Shown here: positions 25,080 through 36,559 of the stretch, one piece after another
Layout of the letters: each line of letters opens with the position of its first letter
Position numbering within the stretch: position 1 is the first letter of the stretch
From: Cinnamomum chago
Lineage: Eukaryota > Streptophyta > Magnoliopsida > Laurales > Lauraceae
Direction of reading: 5' to 3'
DNA length: 64,000 nucleotides
Assembly: GCA_038049695.1 (NCBI GenBank)
Contig: CP142457.1
Span: 63,422,501 to 63,486,500, forward strand
Translations under genes and position numbers: made by a program
Notes under the pieces: generated by a model
Databases searched by the model: none
The model's input: the letters and a program-made list of their open reading frames with translations, nothing else
Told to the model about the DNA's origin: nothing

Positions 25080-27105
25080 TGTATCGCATTCACACACCAC
25101 GTACATAGTTACGGGTGTCGTTTTAATTTTCTGCAGGGGCCATTACAGGTCAAAGAGCGTGGGGCCTAGTTGAATCATCGAAAGTTACGTTGCCTCTTCC
25201 AGTGCAGCAAGCTCCTTCCTGGAAGGGATGGGACGCCTTGTGGGCACTACCTCTAGCGTGTACTGTCGGTTGGCATATGGGGCCACTTTTTAATTTGGAG
25301 GAAGGGGAGATTTCTTCTTCTTCTTCTTCTTCTTCTTCTTCTTCTTCTTCTTCTTCAATGAAGAAGAGCTTGGATTCCATATATCTAATTATCTATAGAA
25401 AGCGCACGTGCCCTCTTTAATTTATCCGGGCCCACATGTAGAACATAGGAGAGATTCCCTCTTAAGCACGTGAAACGCTTGTAATTCCTCTGGGTCTACG
25501 GACTCAGCGAATGGGGATCCTCTGAGGGGGGTGACTACTGTTGATGGACCAACTATGGTACCCCACAGAACCTCACCAGATCCAGACTCAAGAGTCAGCT
25601 GTTTGAAAATTACATGTACAGTCGAGATCATTAGGTGTTCTTCAATTTCAAAATGTCAAAATGAAAATTGTGACGAATAGCTCAAACTCAAGTAAAGTTT
25701 GTGAGATCTATCTACTTATGAGAAAATCCCCATACCTACACCTACACCAAAAAAATTAAAATGCTCAAAATAGACGTCCTACTTGCATGGGTGTTCTTAA
25801 ACTTATGGGAGACTGTTCTCTGTTTAGATTATTGTATAAAATAAAACATGTAAATTTTTGTTATTCATGGTGAATCTTATAGCAGGCCTAAAGTATATTA
25901 GAGTGGAGTTTTTGCAAGCCTCGTGTGAGGGAGAGGAACATAAATGGGTAGGCTTCAAAGTAGATGAAATCATATGAATTTTTAATTTTTTTTTGTTAGT
26001 ATTGCATATATCAGCTTTAAAATCGGGCCCAATAAATCCAAGTCTCCTAATAACTTATGTATGTAATTGAGCCTAAATGAATGTGTGAGTGGTCAAATGA
26101 TCTCGACTTGAGCTTCTTTGGACCAAGTATGGCTACATTTTTAACTTGGATCTTTCTAGCCACTTCTTTATAATTTAATGTTACAAAAAAAAAGTGATTT
26201 TTTTTTTTTTGATGATGAGGAACCCGCCGACCCCCTTTAAGATTGATCATCGTTAAAATCCTGAATACACAACACCATCCACTAGCATGCCCAAACAGTT
26301 CAAAATCAGGACCTCCAACTCATTACTGGACTTGGACTTTCTAACCACAAGAACAATTTAATTTTTTGGTAAAAAAATATAACTGAAAATTTCAAAGATT
26401 GCATCTGAAACTATCTTATAATTTATTTAGATACATAAGACTTATTTATAGAATATATTAACATCAATAAAGAAACTTAATCTCATGATATCAATTTAAC
26501 TTATTTACATTGATGAGAGATTATTTCTCAATCTAACCTAATCTAATTATAATAATGAGAGATTATATCTCAATCTACTTAATCATGTTAATCATAATAT
26601 TAATGATATTATCCTAAAAATCTGAAATACAACTAACAATCACAACTTTCCTTGTCTATATTCGCTACAACAACAATTCTTTTTTATTACAACTAATCAA
26701 CGACGGTTGCCTTTAAATGAATCCTTAATGGAGCCAATGTTATAAGATCATATAATATGATTAGCCAAAATTGAAGAATACCAGGTTAATAAATGAGTGT
26801 TTGATGGTTGGGCATCTTTAACTTTTGAAGGAAACCATTGAACCATCAATTATCAAATAAGGGCAATAGTTACTATCTACTATCAAATTAATAAGTAGCT
26901 GGTGTGGTTTGTTTGTGTTGAAACTGGAGGATTTTCGTGGCTTTTTTTTTTTTTTTTTTGCAAGTATAAGGTTAGTTACCTGAGTAAGACAAGAAATGAC
27001 TCATGGTGGTGACTGGTGAGATTCAGGGTTCTGGGAAGGGAAGGAAATACAACACTACCGACTGCCAAGAAACAAGGCCGTGGAGAATGGAGATGCTTTA
27101 TTTGG

Positions 27106-27107
<2 letters not shown>
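25080..27107. other. intergenic, microsatellites, no gene seen
   Basis: Apart from the TTC repeat listed separately, there are poly-T and poly-A tracts (26197-26210 and 26942-26959). Short frames at 25190-25420 and 25150-25380 are produced by the TTC repeat. No conserved coding or RNA gene is seen. Confidence 0.4.
25312..25356. repeat. (TTC)n microsatellite, about 15 units
   Basis: An uninterrupted trinucleotide run. It yields poly-Ser or poly-Glu when translated, which explains the spurious open frames over it. Confidence 0.95.

Positions 27108-27109
<2 letters not shown>

Positions 27110-27157
<48 letters not shown>
27110..27157. repeat. (AT)n microsatellite, left border of a MITE
   Basis: About 24 uninterrupted AT units end directly at the palindromic element 27158-27342. 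A shorter (AT)n run follows that element at 27343-27364. Confidence 0.95.
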
Positions 27158-27160
<3 letters not shown>

Positions 27161-27342
27161 GAGGTTTCAAATGCATTCATCCCTCACCATAGGGTGAGGG
27201 ACACTTCTATAATTGGGCATTTCCAAATACAAAAGTTACTTTTCAAGTACATAGGGTGAGGTACACTTCCTTGTCTTCATGTGCAAAAATGGGAAGTGTC
27301 TCTCACCCTATGGTGAGGGATAGATGCACTTGAAACTTTCCC
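27158..27342. mobile_element. (TA)n-flanked palindromic MITE, family B
   Basis: The left arm GAGGTTTCAAATGCATTCAT, CCCTCACCATAGGGTGAGGG matches the right arm in reverse complement (CACCCTATGGTGAGGG, TAGATGCACTTGAAAC). A third copy of the AGGGTGAGG motif lies in the middle. (AT)n tracts bound it on both sides. The same family recurs at 35826-36007 and 36420-36541. Confidence 0.75.
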
Positions 27343-27617
27343 ATATATATATATATATATATATTGCAACTTACTTGAACTTACAATCTCAAAGTTGCAA
27401 TAATTCAATTTGGATTGTTTAATAATCGGACTCTTGTGACCTGCAATAGCTCGACTATTAAAGATTTCAATCCCTACTTTTACATGGGATATAACCAGTT
27501 TTCACTCTAATAGAATTTCGTCCCATCCTAAAATTGAGCATGATATCAATAATGCATAAAGAACGCTTACAATTTTTCAAAAGAAACATGACCGTCAAGA
27601 CCATGTTGAACAACATT

Positions 27618-27840
27618 TAGGCCTATTTGTTTACATTGAATACACAGGAATTGAATAAATATAGATTTATGATCAAATGAACTCCACCTAAAAAGATTAT
27701 GAAAGAAATGAGGGGTATAAAGACTAGATGAAGGATATTAGGTAGCAATTCTTGATTTTGCTAGGATTTGAAATACTAGAAAGATAGCTCAGTATTCACA
27801 TAACACATTCCCTTGATTCAATTTCCATTAGAAGGTAGGT
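27618..27840. mobile_element. decayed MITE related to 22328-22614
   Basis: It starts TTAGGCCTATTTGTTTAC and shares AGGAATTGAAT, GATCAAATGAACTCCA and GGATATTAGGTAGCAATT with the 22.3-kb element. The right terminus is not recognisable, so it is a degenerate copy. Confidence 0.45.
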
Positions 27841-27909
27841 TTTTATTATTATTAGCATTTTTATATTCACCTTTGAACTTCGTTGTTAACCACCTTACAA
27901 AAGAACTAT

Positions 27910-28140
27910 AATTGTATGTTTGCCGAAAATTAATTTATAGGAATTCATGGTCAAATGAACTCCATGGGGAATTATAAAAAACGAGAGGAGTGAGGAATAT
28001 GAGGATAGGGGTAAAGGATAAAATATAGCAATGTAGAAGGTATCTTGACTTTCCTAAGATCTGACTTTCTAAGGTAATGAGTAGGTACTATTTATTTCTC
28101 ATCTTTCCTTAGTTCAATTTTCATCAAAATGGAAGTTATT
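27910..28140. mobile_element. second decayed copy of the same MITE family
   Basis: It carries AGGAATTCATGGTCAAATGA, ACTCCATGGGGAATTA and GGATAAAATATAGCAATG in the same order as its neighbour 290 bp to the left. Its ends are degraded and the borders are approximate. Confidence 0.42.
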
Positions 28141-29527
28141 TGATTGTCATTTTTTAATACTTACCTTTGATTTTTCATTTTTAATCACTAATAAAACTCT
28201 TAGGAATTCAATGGCCGTTGGGCATCTTTCATGTTTGGCATATCGTTTTTAAATCATCCATTGAAAACTTTCAATGCAAAGTGAGAAAATCGCTCTAAAA
28301 ACTGGTTTCCGTTCAGAAGTCATGTCTTCATTATCAGCATCGTTGAAAAGGGCTTTTGTAAGTATCCAGTAATCCTCATAAAACAGTGAAGGGTCCTTTT
28401 AGCTCTAATAGTTACTTTGAAACGTTTCCGCACAGAAGTGGGTCTACGAACGAGCACGCACGCACACAGCAAAATATCAAGCTTTAAGAGAGGTCATGAA
28501 AGGATATCCCACTTCTTTCCAAGCTACAGTGTCTGCAGGATTAGAACCCCAATATGCCGAAATGCCATTTTCAACATTGTCATTAATAACCGACACCAAA
28601 GAACGGTTCGTTTTTCAATACAAATCATTTCTTGCCAAATGAATCAATGCACATGTAATTTTGGAGGGGTTGAGATTCCTCTAAAAACCAGTTCTTATTA
28701 ATCCTACTTAGCTACATGCTAACCATGAAATATGAAGGGCCTAAACATGAATTGCAGATATTTTATGAACTAACATCATCCTCAAAATACTACACTCATA
28801 AATTTTGAGGCCTCAAAGGTAAACTGTGAAAGCATTATTAAAACATGATCATATGAATAACCGTGAGTAACAATTAGATGTGTGGGTGTGTGCCGATTCA
28901 TAGTTCATTTAGCAATTATGATCACCAAGTTAAATTGAAAATCCACACAATGATCGACAGGTCCTTCCTTTCTAGCCATCCACCAAACATGGAAGTGGCT
29001 GAAGTAGAGGCCACAACAGAGGCCAGCCTGATTCTATTTTGCACCCCGCGGCAAACTGTACCTTTTTTTTTTTTTGGGGGGGTGGGGTGTAAAACCCCGC
29101 TAGGAGTACTTGATCTTCCTCAATGTGACATGTTATGATTTTCTTGTCTTTGATCAAACAATTTTCTAATGCAGCTACTTTGTGGGCTGCAAGTAGACAA
29201 GATCGATTGGATTAAGCACCAAATCAAACAAAATCCCAACTTTGTAACAGACAATGGTAACTTGAACTTCAATATAGAATCACAAGAAATTAATAAAGGG
29301 CTCTCTCACTCTAATAAGCAAATTTCGGATCAACATAACATACAGTTTTTAGCATCTAGACTCTACGTACCCCCATCTTTCTATTGCTAGCATAGCTACA
29401 AGATGGATACATCACCACCCTAATATAGACCAAAGTTGCTACTTAGTTTGTCTCGCCTCTCATATAACAAAACCACACACGTACATATAATCTTACTATG
29501 GGGGTTTTAATTTAATGAACATCTGAT

Positions 29528-30113
29528 TCAACATAAAACATCCTTGAGGAGCTTGTACCTACGACCACTAGGCCTTGGAGAAGGCGAGCCGCCTACGTTC
29601 TTCCCTCGATCACTGTTCTCTTCTTCATCCTTTTGTTTTATCTTATCACCCAAGTAGTGTGACCTGTGGATGGCTCCTGCATCCTTGCCCGATGATCTCT
29701 TTGAATTGGGCCCTTGCACTTTCACGCTCCTCCCCTCACTCTGGCACCAGTCGCATAGGCGGTCACCGGCCTCTGAAGACTCAACATAGTAGTTACCACA
29801 ATACCTGTGAATCAACAAGTTAACCAACCATCAGAAAGGAAAGAAGCTGAAGACAAGCACATGACATGAAGATCATAATCTACACCATACACTGCACTAG
29901 GCTAATGAGAAAAATCATGACCCATGCTGTTGTTTACAATCCTTTTCCTAATTAATCACGGATTTTGCAAGATTTCTTGCCCCCAGATGATGATATGATG
30001 ATTTGGAAGGCATACGAGTGCTGAAAACGGGAGGGGCAGCGGGTGCAATGGAAGAGCTTGTCAGGGAAGCCGATGTCACCACACAGACAACAGATGGTTG
30101 GATGATCGACCAT
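29528..30113 (-). CDS. small PHD-finger (C4HC3) protein
   Basis: Read on the - strand, exon 1 is 30113-30016 and exon 2 is 29804-29528, joined by a 211-bp GT-AG intron that splits a serine codon. The result is 124 aa. The spacing is a complete PHD finger: C8-x2-C11-x11-C23-x2-C26-x5-H32-x2-C35-x14-C50-x2-C53, with the usual Trp just before the last Cys (CDWC). It opens MVDHPTICCLCGD, and FPDKLFHCTRC, FQHSYCGNYY and CDWCQSEGR follow the pattern of a family of short plant PHD proteins. The tail (residues about 60-124) is basic, Ser- and Lys-rich, and ends YKLLKDVLC. PHD fingers usually read histone H3 tails or mediate protein contacts; no other domain is present, so the target is unknown. The intron falls inside the finger, so neither exon alone shows the domain. 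Confidence 0.85.
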
Positions 30114-31290
30114 GGTTGAAGCTAATTAAGCTTGAGGGATGGGTGATATGGACTCAGGAAGATAAACGCAATGGATTTAAAAGAGACAACCAAATGACAA
30201 GGAAAGGTCGGTTGGGTTGGTTGGAGTGTACATGTACTTGTATAATATATATGCAGGAAAGAGGCTACGGGTTCAAGTCATTTTCAGTTAGGAGAAAGGT
30301 AAATTTTAAATAATAATAATTATTATTTTTCTATTAAAAAAAAGAAAAAGACGCATCTCCTTTCCTCATGCTGTTTGTACTCAACATTTCTCAAGTTAGA
30401 ATATAGTAGAGAAAATAGTGGTAAAGAAAACTATCTACAATTCAATTTATATTGTAGAGAATTTTTTCGAGTCTTCGTTGGTTATCCCTGTTAAAAGACA
30501 AATCAATACATACAAACTAGTCTCAAAATTCAAAAGTTATGGGGTACTTCTGTCATGACGAATGGGAAAATATGATGGAAAGGAGAATAATAAGTAATGA
30601 TTTAAAATATATTTAAAAAGCTTGTTTTTTCCGTCACCAAGAGCATTTCGTCAAAAAAAATGTACAACACACCCTATCGATGTTCTTACATTTTCTTCAA
30701 ATACCCTTAGAATCAGGCTTTACGAGTAATTCTTTAGTAAAAGTCCCCATATATATATATATATATATGTGTGTGTGAATACACGAAGTTTTTAAACAAA
30801 CGTCAGGTTTTCATCATACACGGTAATCTCATTTATACCACTTTTTTCAATGAGATGATCATATCATATACTTGTGTCTCCCTCCTGCCTATCTTTTTCA
30901 TAGCTGTGAAGCCCACCTTTGGCTGCTCCAGCTCATTTTCTTCCACGTTATAAGTACCAAGATAAATGTTACTGCAATCACAGTATCACGATTGAATTGA
31001 TATGTTTGGGAAGTTGTAAACTAGGGGACTTTTACGAAAAGATTAAGAAAAATAAAATAAATTGAGGAAGTTGATGGACCCATTTCTGGCTCGAATTTGC
31101 TCTAGACCTAGTCTTGATATTTAAGGATTTGAACTATCCGGCCAACTTGCCAAATGAGCCGGACGGAGTCCCAACTTTAGGATCTGAATCCCTTGTCATG
31201 ATAGACTCAAGTTAGACTCTAGTCGTATAGAAATTTTACAATACATATATGTATATAATCCATGTGTGTACATACAAATCAATTATTATT

Positions 31291-31320
31291 ATCATCAAAG
31301 CCTTGTTCCAACTATGTTGG
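31291..31320 (+). repeat. 30-bp dispersed repeat, inverted copy in CCT1 intron 9
   Basis: ATCATCAAAGCCTTGTTCC and the next 11 bases recur exactly, in inverted orientation, at 46370-46399. The motif (CAAAGCCTTGT-CCAACTA-TTGG) is common in plant short interspersed or fold-back elements. The surrounding sequence is not alike enough to define the element. Confidence 0.55.
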
Positions 31321-32246
31321 CGTCTGCAGTGGCAGACCCAAAATTTTTATTTGAAAGGGGCTGACGATGGACAAATAAAAGAGTCATTTGTTATTTTATT
31401 TTACTTTCTTCACATTACCAATAGCAAAAGAAGAAACAAGTTAATTGTGCATTTATATTCATCCCTCGAAAGATATAATCAATTAAGAACTTGGATAAAG
31501 CAATGTACAAATAAGTCAATTGTCTTCGTTCACGTGATATAAGAGTTATCCTATAAGGGAGTTAAGGGTTCATTTAGCAGCATGAAAAACATAAAAGTGG
31601 AAACCTACTTCCAATTAAAGTTAAGACGAACTTAAAGGTTAAAAGATTCATAGATGATGAAACCTCATTTGTTAATTGACTCCTCTTTTAACATATGCTC
31701 TAAAATAAGAAGACATTGGATACTTTTTTATTTCTTAGTCAAATTGTATGTGCTGCAATTTTATTGCAAGAGGTGTCAAAGTAAAATATACCTCTATTCT
31801 TGTTGTTTTTTTAATTAAGTCTCCAATTTGTCTAGTAGAAAAATTAGAAATTAGACACTTCAAAAAGTCTGTTAGAAACAAATTCATACAGTCTATTGAA
31901 AAGAATAACTAATAAAGGATTTCATGAATTTAACCCATTGTTGTTTGTGTACAATATTGATTGAAAACGAACTTTGAACCAAAACATATTCTGAACTTTA
32001 TTCATTTGTTTGTCAAATTAAAACCAAAGCTACTTCACAAAACCCATTCTAAAAAACTCCTTCATAAAACACTAAGACAAATTACAATAACAAACAACTA
32101 AATATTGCATCAAAATAAAATAAAATTAGATAACAATCAATCACATGCATGCATCTCTCTCCCCGTCTCTAATCTGCATGTTCTATTTTTTTTAAATCAA
32201 ATCCAACTCCATCCAAAAAAAAAAAACCATTTCAATAATGGGGATT

Positions 32247-32440
32247 GGAGTGTTGGGTCCAAGCCAGAATCGGACTCTGACTCATACCCGACAATCTTAG
32301 TAAGGCCCCAAACTTGAATGCAGGTAGGTCCTGCCCTAATCAGGTGTTGAGTGTTGTGTCCAAGTCAGACTCGGACGCTGACTCAATATCACAAGGAGCC
32401 AAACTGAGACACAGGTAGTTCATGCCCGGATCAACCCGTT
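32247..32440. repeat. diverged tandem duplication of about 90 bp
   Basis: GAGTGTTGGGTCCAAGCCAG and TCGGACTCTGACTCA near 32250 are repeated as GAGTGTTGTGTCCAAGTCAG and TCGGACGCTGACTCA near 32350. Each is followed by AGG-CC-AAACT and a CAGGTAG motif. Non-coding. Confidence 0.6.
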
Positions 32441-33659
32441 GAAAGCCTAGTTATAAACCTCAAGAATATTAAAATGATAAAATACAAATGTGTCCTCTTC
32501 TTTCATGTTGTCACTAGCTGCTTATTGCAAAATTTTCCACAAGCTAAGCTTTTTGTCCCACCAGGAGTTTTTTAGTGAGTTTCAAGCTTCGGATCTTGGC
32601 CCTACTGTATGTCCGTTCCTCCCATTTGTTTAGTGTGGCAGCCATCAACTTATATGTATATAAGCTTTTCGTGGCATTCTTTTTGTCTTTCTGAATCTCT
32701 TTGGCTCTTTTATGAGCTTGTAATCCTTTTTGGAGGTGTTTGCCCTTTTTTTTTATAAATATATTTTTACCTTCAGCAAAGGAAAAAAAAAATCTCCTAT
32801 GACTGTACAAAATAAATAAATAAATTGAATATGAATTAAAGAGGCTAAAAATATGTGAATTTTAAGAAGATGGAGTCTTTACTTATACATGGAGAAAGTG
32901 TCAACCTATTAGCACAATAATCCCATCTTTAGCGATATATTTTTTTTATTACAATTGATGATATCCTACTCCATAGCCTTCTTGTCCATTTGTTTGAAAG
33001 GCGTGGCCCCCTGTTTTGCTTGATAAAATCTATTATCATATCGCACACTCTACCTTGTATAGGCACTGGCTCATTTTTTACACCAACTACACTTTTAAAT
33101 TAATCATCTTTTAGAAACGCAAAGCTTCTAATTAATCTTTCTTAGTTTCTAATACTTTTTTTCTCCGTCCTTGTGCGATATGTTATTATTTATTGAATGG
33201 TAAACTATCAATTAGGTAAGATGGCTACTTTAGTATATTTTTCAATACACATCCTCTCCTACTTAAGAAGACATTGTTGACATGTAATTAATACATATCC
33301 ATCTACCATCTAATGACTAACACCCACAATTCCACCCATATATATTGGGCTATGTTCTTCTTATTAAGGACTGACTTTGATCATAAGAGGCATTCAGCGA
33401 ACCCCTACTTTTTTCGGTCTTGTGGGACCCCTATGATTAATCTAACCCCTCACACTAATTGTATCTTGAATTAAGATGTAGGTTCACCCTAAACTATGTT
33501 TTTCATTTGAAGAAATCAATTGAAAATGATTATATGGAATGACCCAGGTTTGTTTGATCAGTCCATCCATACGAGGTGGTGCGTCATATCAGTTTAGGTA
33601 GTGAGCCCTTTTCATAAATGTTAGGCTCATTGATTGGGCCCCAGAAGCTTACTGCCTGG

Positions 33660-33830
33660 AAAAAGAGGAACATCCAAAAGTGCTGCTTCAGGATACATCA
33701 TATTGATTTAACTCTTAAACTGTTATTGTTCGAGTACTTCCACAGAACTCATGAAAGAGGAACATCCAAAGTGATACCTCAGGTTACAGCACATTGGTTC
33801 GACTCTTAAACTGGTTTGGGGAAAGTTTGA
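33660..33830. repeat. diverged tandem duplication of about 85 bp
   Basis: AAAGAGGAACATCCAAAAGTG, CTTCAGGATACA and AACTCTTAAACTG recur 85 bp later as AAAGAGGAACATCCAAAGTG, CTCAGGTTACA and GACTCTTAAACTG. No function is seen. Confidence 0.65.
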
Positions 33831-35673
33831 TTTCCCACGAGGATTACTTTTCCTCTACTTTTTCTGTAGAAAAGAACTACTTCGCAAGCTTATCACTTGT
33901 GCACAAAAAAACAAAAAAAAAAACACCTAGGACTCCAGGAGTGGATATAAAGGAGGGCTGGCAGAACTTTACATTCTACCAAATCCACTTTCCTTCAAGA
34001 TGAAGGGTTGATAACAAGCACATAGGACTATTGAAGTGAATAGCATCAAGTATGTATTGGCTAAATTTAACTTTTGACTCATTTGTTTACCGAGTGAAAA
34101 CGGGATCCAAACTTGAGTCACCTGAGTTGGAGATGACAAGGCTTACAAGTCAAGGGTCATAATTTTTGGATTTTGGACACCATAGATATAAATATATATA
34201 AAGGGATGTTCATACCACCCACCACAGGTTTAAAAAAAAAAAAAAAACGTATGAAGGCTTAAATTGATCATTGGATGAGATCAGATGGGCCCACAGGTTG
34301 GATAGGTCGTAGCGCTGCTTTTGGAAAAATGTCCGATAATATACACCATATACTTACAATATCATCTGAGGTTGGGCCATGGCTCTGGGTTTCAGTTTGG
34401 ATTTGGGCCCATGGTCAAGCTTTGAAGTTTGGGCCTCATTCAGGCTTGAGCGTATCCACATTCAATGGGCCCGGCTACAGTGATCAATATTCAAACAAGC
34501 TCACCCAGTAAACACCCCAGCAGAACTGGACTTCAGTTGGGCTCTTGCCGGAACCTTGATCTCAAACCATGACTACTAAATGGATTCAGTAAAGATCTAT
34601 GTCCATGGAACTCAAGGGCCTGATCGACCAGACCTATATTCCATTCATGTCTATGGCTGTTACAGTACTTATCCATGTAAACTTGCAACCCTCCGACCAT
34701 TGCCTTTTCAGTTCCTGAGCTCAGACTGCTCGCATGATACAGCTTCCTTTTCATGCGAAATGCGGCCCAAACAAGGCCCATAGAAAGAAGGCCCAGGACC
34801 AGGAGGAATCATGGCACCCAACCCAAGTGGTTATGGCCTCTAAAATCTTAAACGAAATAGCACACGCTTTATGCACTTGTAGAGTAGAGTGCACTCGTGA
34901 CATGAATGTGAGGCCCAACAAAAGAAATTGGATGAAATGATCCAGTTACCAAAACTCAGCTTGATCATAAGATATCCACTCAGTGTTAGGCCGTGATTGG
35001 TTTGACAAGGATTTTACTACTACTGAGTTTACTATAAGGCCTGGTCCAGCAATTACTAGATCATTAGTTTAGCTCATTCATCCCGGACTCCGATTGTTTT
35101 TTTTTTTTTTTTTGGTGTTTCGCTTTTTCGCTATTGTCTCACTTGCAATGGAGTGATACTTAATTTCCAATCTATCGTGGATCGAACCCTAATTGTATTT
35201 GTGAAAATAATATGCATTGCCACTGATTCACCAGCTGTCAGCTATTGATTTATCATGGCATGCAAGGGTGCAGACCAGGCAGGTAAGGCCTTACACAAAT
35301 TGTCAAATTGTATGAAGTTAAATTCAAACTCTGGACCCAAATGAAGCGGCCCAAAAACATCTGACCCAACCTAGTCTGAACTATAAATACCCTTAACCAA
35401 GTGCAATTTGGGTTGAATCAAAATAACTGAAATTGGGTTGGGTACTCAAATGTTATTTGATTTAGTTTGCTTTTGAAATGGCATGAAGTCACACAGTTTG
35501 GCTCCAAGGGCTAACTCCGTTGGTTTAGAACCACGGTTTGTACCAAGGTTGTAGATTTGAAACTGCACAACCATACTGGGGTTATAGGGGAGTTTACCCA
35601 GCTTCCCTATGGGATCGGAGGGATTAGTCAAGCCCAAAGTATTGGGAACCCTCTGATAACGAAAATATATATA

Positions 35674-35806
35674 GGGAGATGCTCTTATGAGAGCATCTCT
35701 CACCTTACTATGAGAGATAAATGTGGGGCCCTCCAATGTCAAGTAAGGGCCCCCGCCTTTATCTCTCATAGTAAGGTGAGAGATGCTCTCAAAGGAGCAC
35801 CTCCCA
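35674..35806. mobile_element. (TA)n-flanked palindromic MITE, family A
   Basis: Arms of about 60 bp pair almost perfectly. GGGAGATGCTCTTATGAGAG and CATCTCTCACCTTACTATGA on the left mirror the TCATAGTAAGGTGAGAGATG side that ends GCACCTCCC. Short TA tracts border it (ATATATA left, TTATATATATA right). The centre holds GGGGCCCTCC. It is the first of five such elements in a row. Confidence 0.75.
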
Positions 35807-35825
35807 TAGAAAATTATATATATAT

Positions 35826-36007
35826 GGGGACATTCATGTGCATCAATCGCTCACCACAGGGTGAGGGAACTTTTTCCTTTTGCACATGCATATTCCTTTT
35901 ATGCATATGACAAAATAATACTTTTCCTCTTTTTGCACATGAAAATTTCCAATTATGTAAGTGCCTCTCACATTATGGTGAGGGATGGATGCACGTGAAT
36001 ATTCTCC
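35826..36007. mobile_element. (TA)n-flanked palindromic MITE, family B
   Basis: The left arm GGGGACATTCATGTGCATCA plus CTCACCACAGGGTGAGGG matches the right arm reverse complement (ATGGTGAGGGATGGATGC, GTGAATATTCTCC). TA tracts lie on each side. It is the same family as 27158-27342 and 36420-36541. Confidence 0.75.
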
Positions 36008-36029
36008 ATATATATATATATATATATAA

Positions 36030-36410
36030 AAAAGCAAGGCTCTCTTAAGCTCAAGCTTAGGAGAAAAATTCGTACGCTCATGCTTGTAGGGCCCACATTT
36101 GGTCCATCCAAATGGACCAAACACATGACTTCCCTAAATTGAACATGTCCACCAACTTTCGGTCAGATCCAAATTTACTCAACCGTTGGATCGACTATAT
36201 ATCAATCCAAATGGACCATTAACTGTTAAACTTTTTGGCCCATATGGAGATGATAAAAATCGCATTTGGGGTTGATTTTTCGTAGAGATGAAAATCTCAT
36301 GGAGTCCTTGAAATCCCCTCCACCCTAATCCCCACGTGGGTCCCCGGGTGGGCCCCACCACACATTTGAGCTTACCTTATCCTATCCTTGAGCTTAGGAG
36401 AGCTGACCCA
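36030..36410. mobile_element. (TA)n-flanked inverted-repeat element, family C
   Basis: The left end GCAAGGCTCTCTTAAGCTCA plus AGCTTAGGAGA is mirrored on the right by TATCCTTGAGCTTAGGAGAG, CTGACCC. The centre holds TAGGGCCCACATTTGG and GGGTGGGCCCCACC. (TA)n tracts separate it from both neighbours. Only the outer 40-50 bp of the arms match well. Confidence 0.6.
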
Positions 36411-36419
36411 TATATATAT

Positions 36420-36541
36420 GGGGAATGTTCATATGCATTTATCCCTCACCATAGGATTTGTACTTGAAACCCCCCCCCCCCCATTTATGAAAGCATCCCT
36501 CACCCTATAGTGAGGGATGGATGCATATGAACATTCCCCTG
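36420..36541. mobile_element. (TA)n-flanked palindromic MITE, family B (short copy)
   Basis: GGGGAATGTTCATATGCATT and CCCTCACCATAGG on the left pair with CCTATAGTGAGGGATGGA and TGCATATGAACATTCCCC on the right. A 14-base C run sits in the loop. TA tracts border it on both sides. Confidence 0.8.
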
Positions 36542-36559
36542 TATATATATATATATATA

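Larger units (their letters stand above)
27365..29527. other. intergenic with two decayed MITE copies
   Basis: Apart from the two copies at about 27618-27840 and 27910-28140 listed separately, I see no gene. A T11G7-type homopolymer junction lies at 29062-29081. Frames such as 28417-28701 and 28878-29138 have no recognisable domain. Confidence 0.4.
30114..35672. other. gene-free stretch upstream of the PHD gene
   Basis: TATAATATATAT at 30241-30252 could serve the - strand PHD gene. Beyond that I see no gene. There are (AT)n at 30749-30768, poly-A and poly-T tracts (32217-32226, 34230-34246, 35097-35113), two diverged tandem duplications listed separately, and GGGCCCA-rich decayed repeats at 34270-34480. 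Frames of 60-100 codons here overlap on both strands and lack motifs. Confidence 0.4.

Noticed and set aside
25150-25420. Overlapping frames on both strands with poly-Ser or poly-Glu
   Set aside because: Produced by the (TTC)n microsatellite at 25312-25356.
26976-27176. Antisense frame with a Tyr-Ile repeat
   Set aside because: It is simply the (AT)n tract translated.
35446-35769. Antisense 107-codon frame
   Set aside because: Half of it runs through the palindromic family-A MITE, so it is not a gene.
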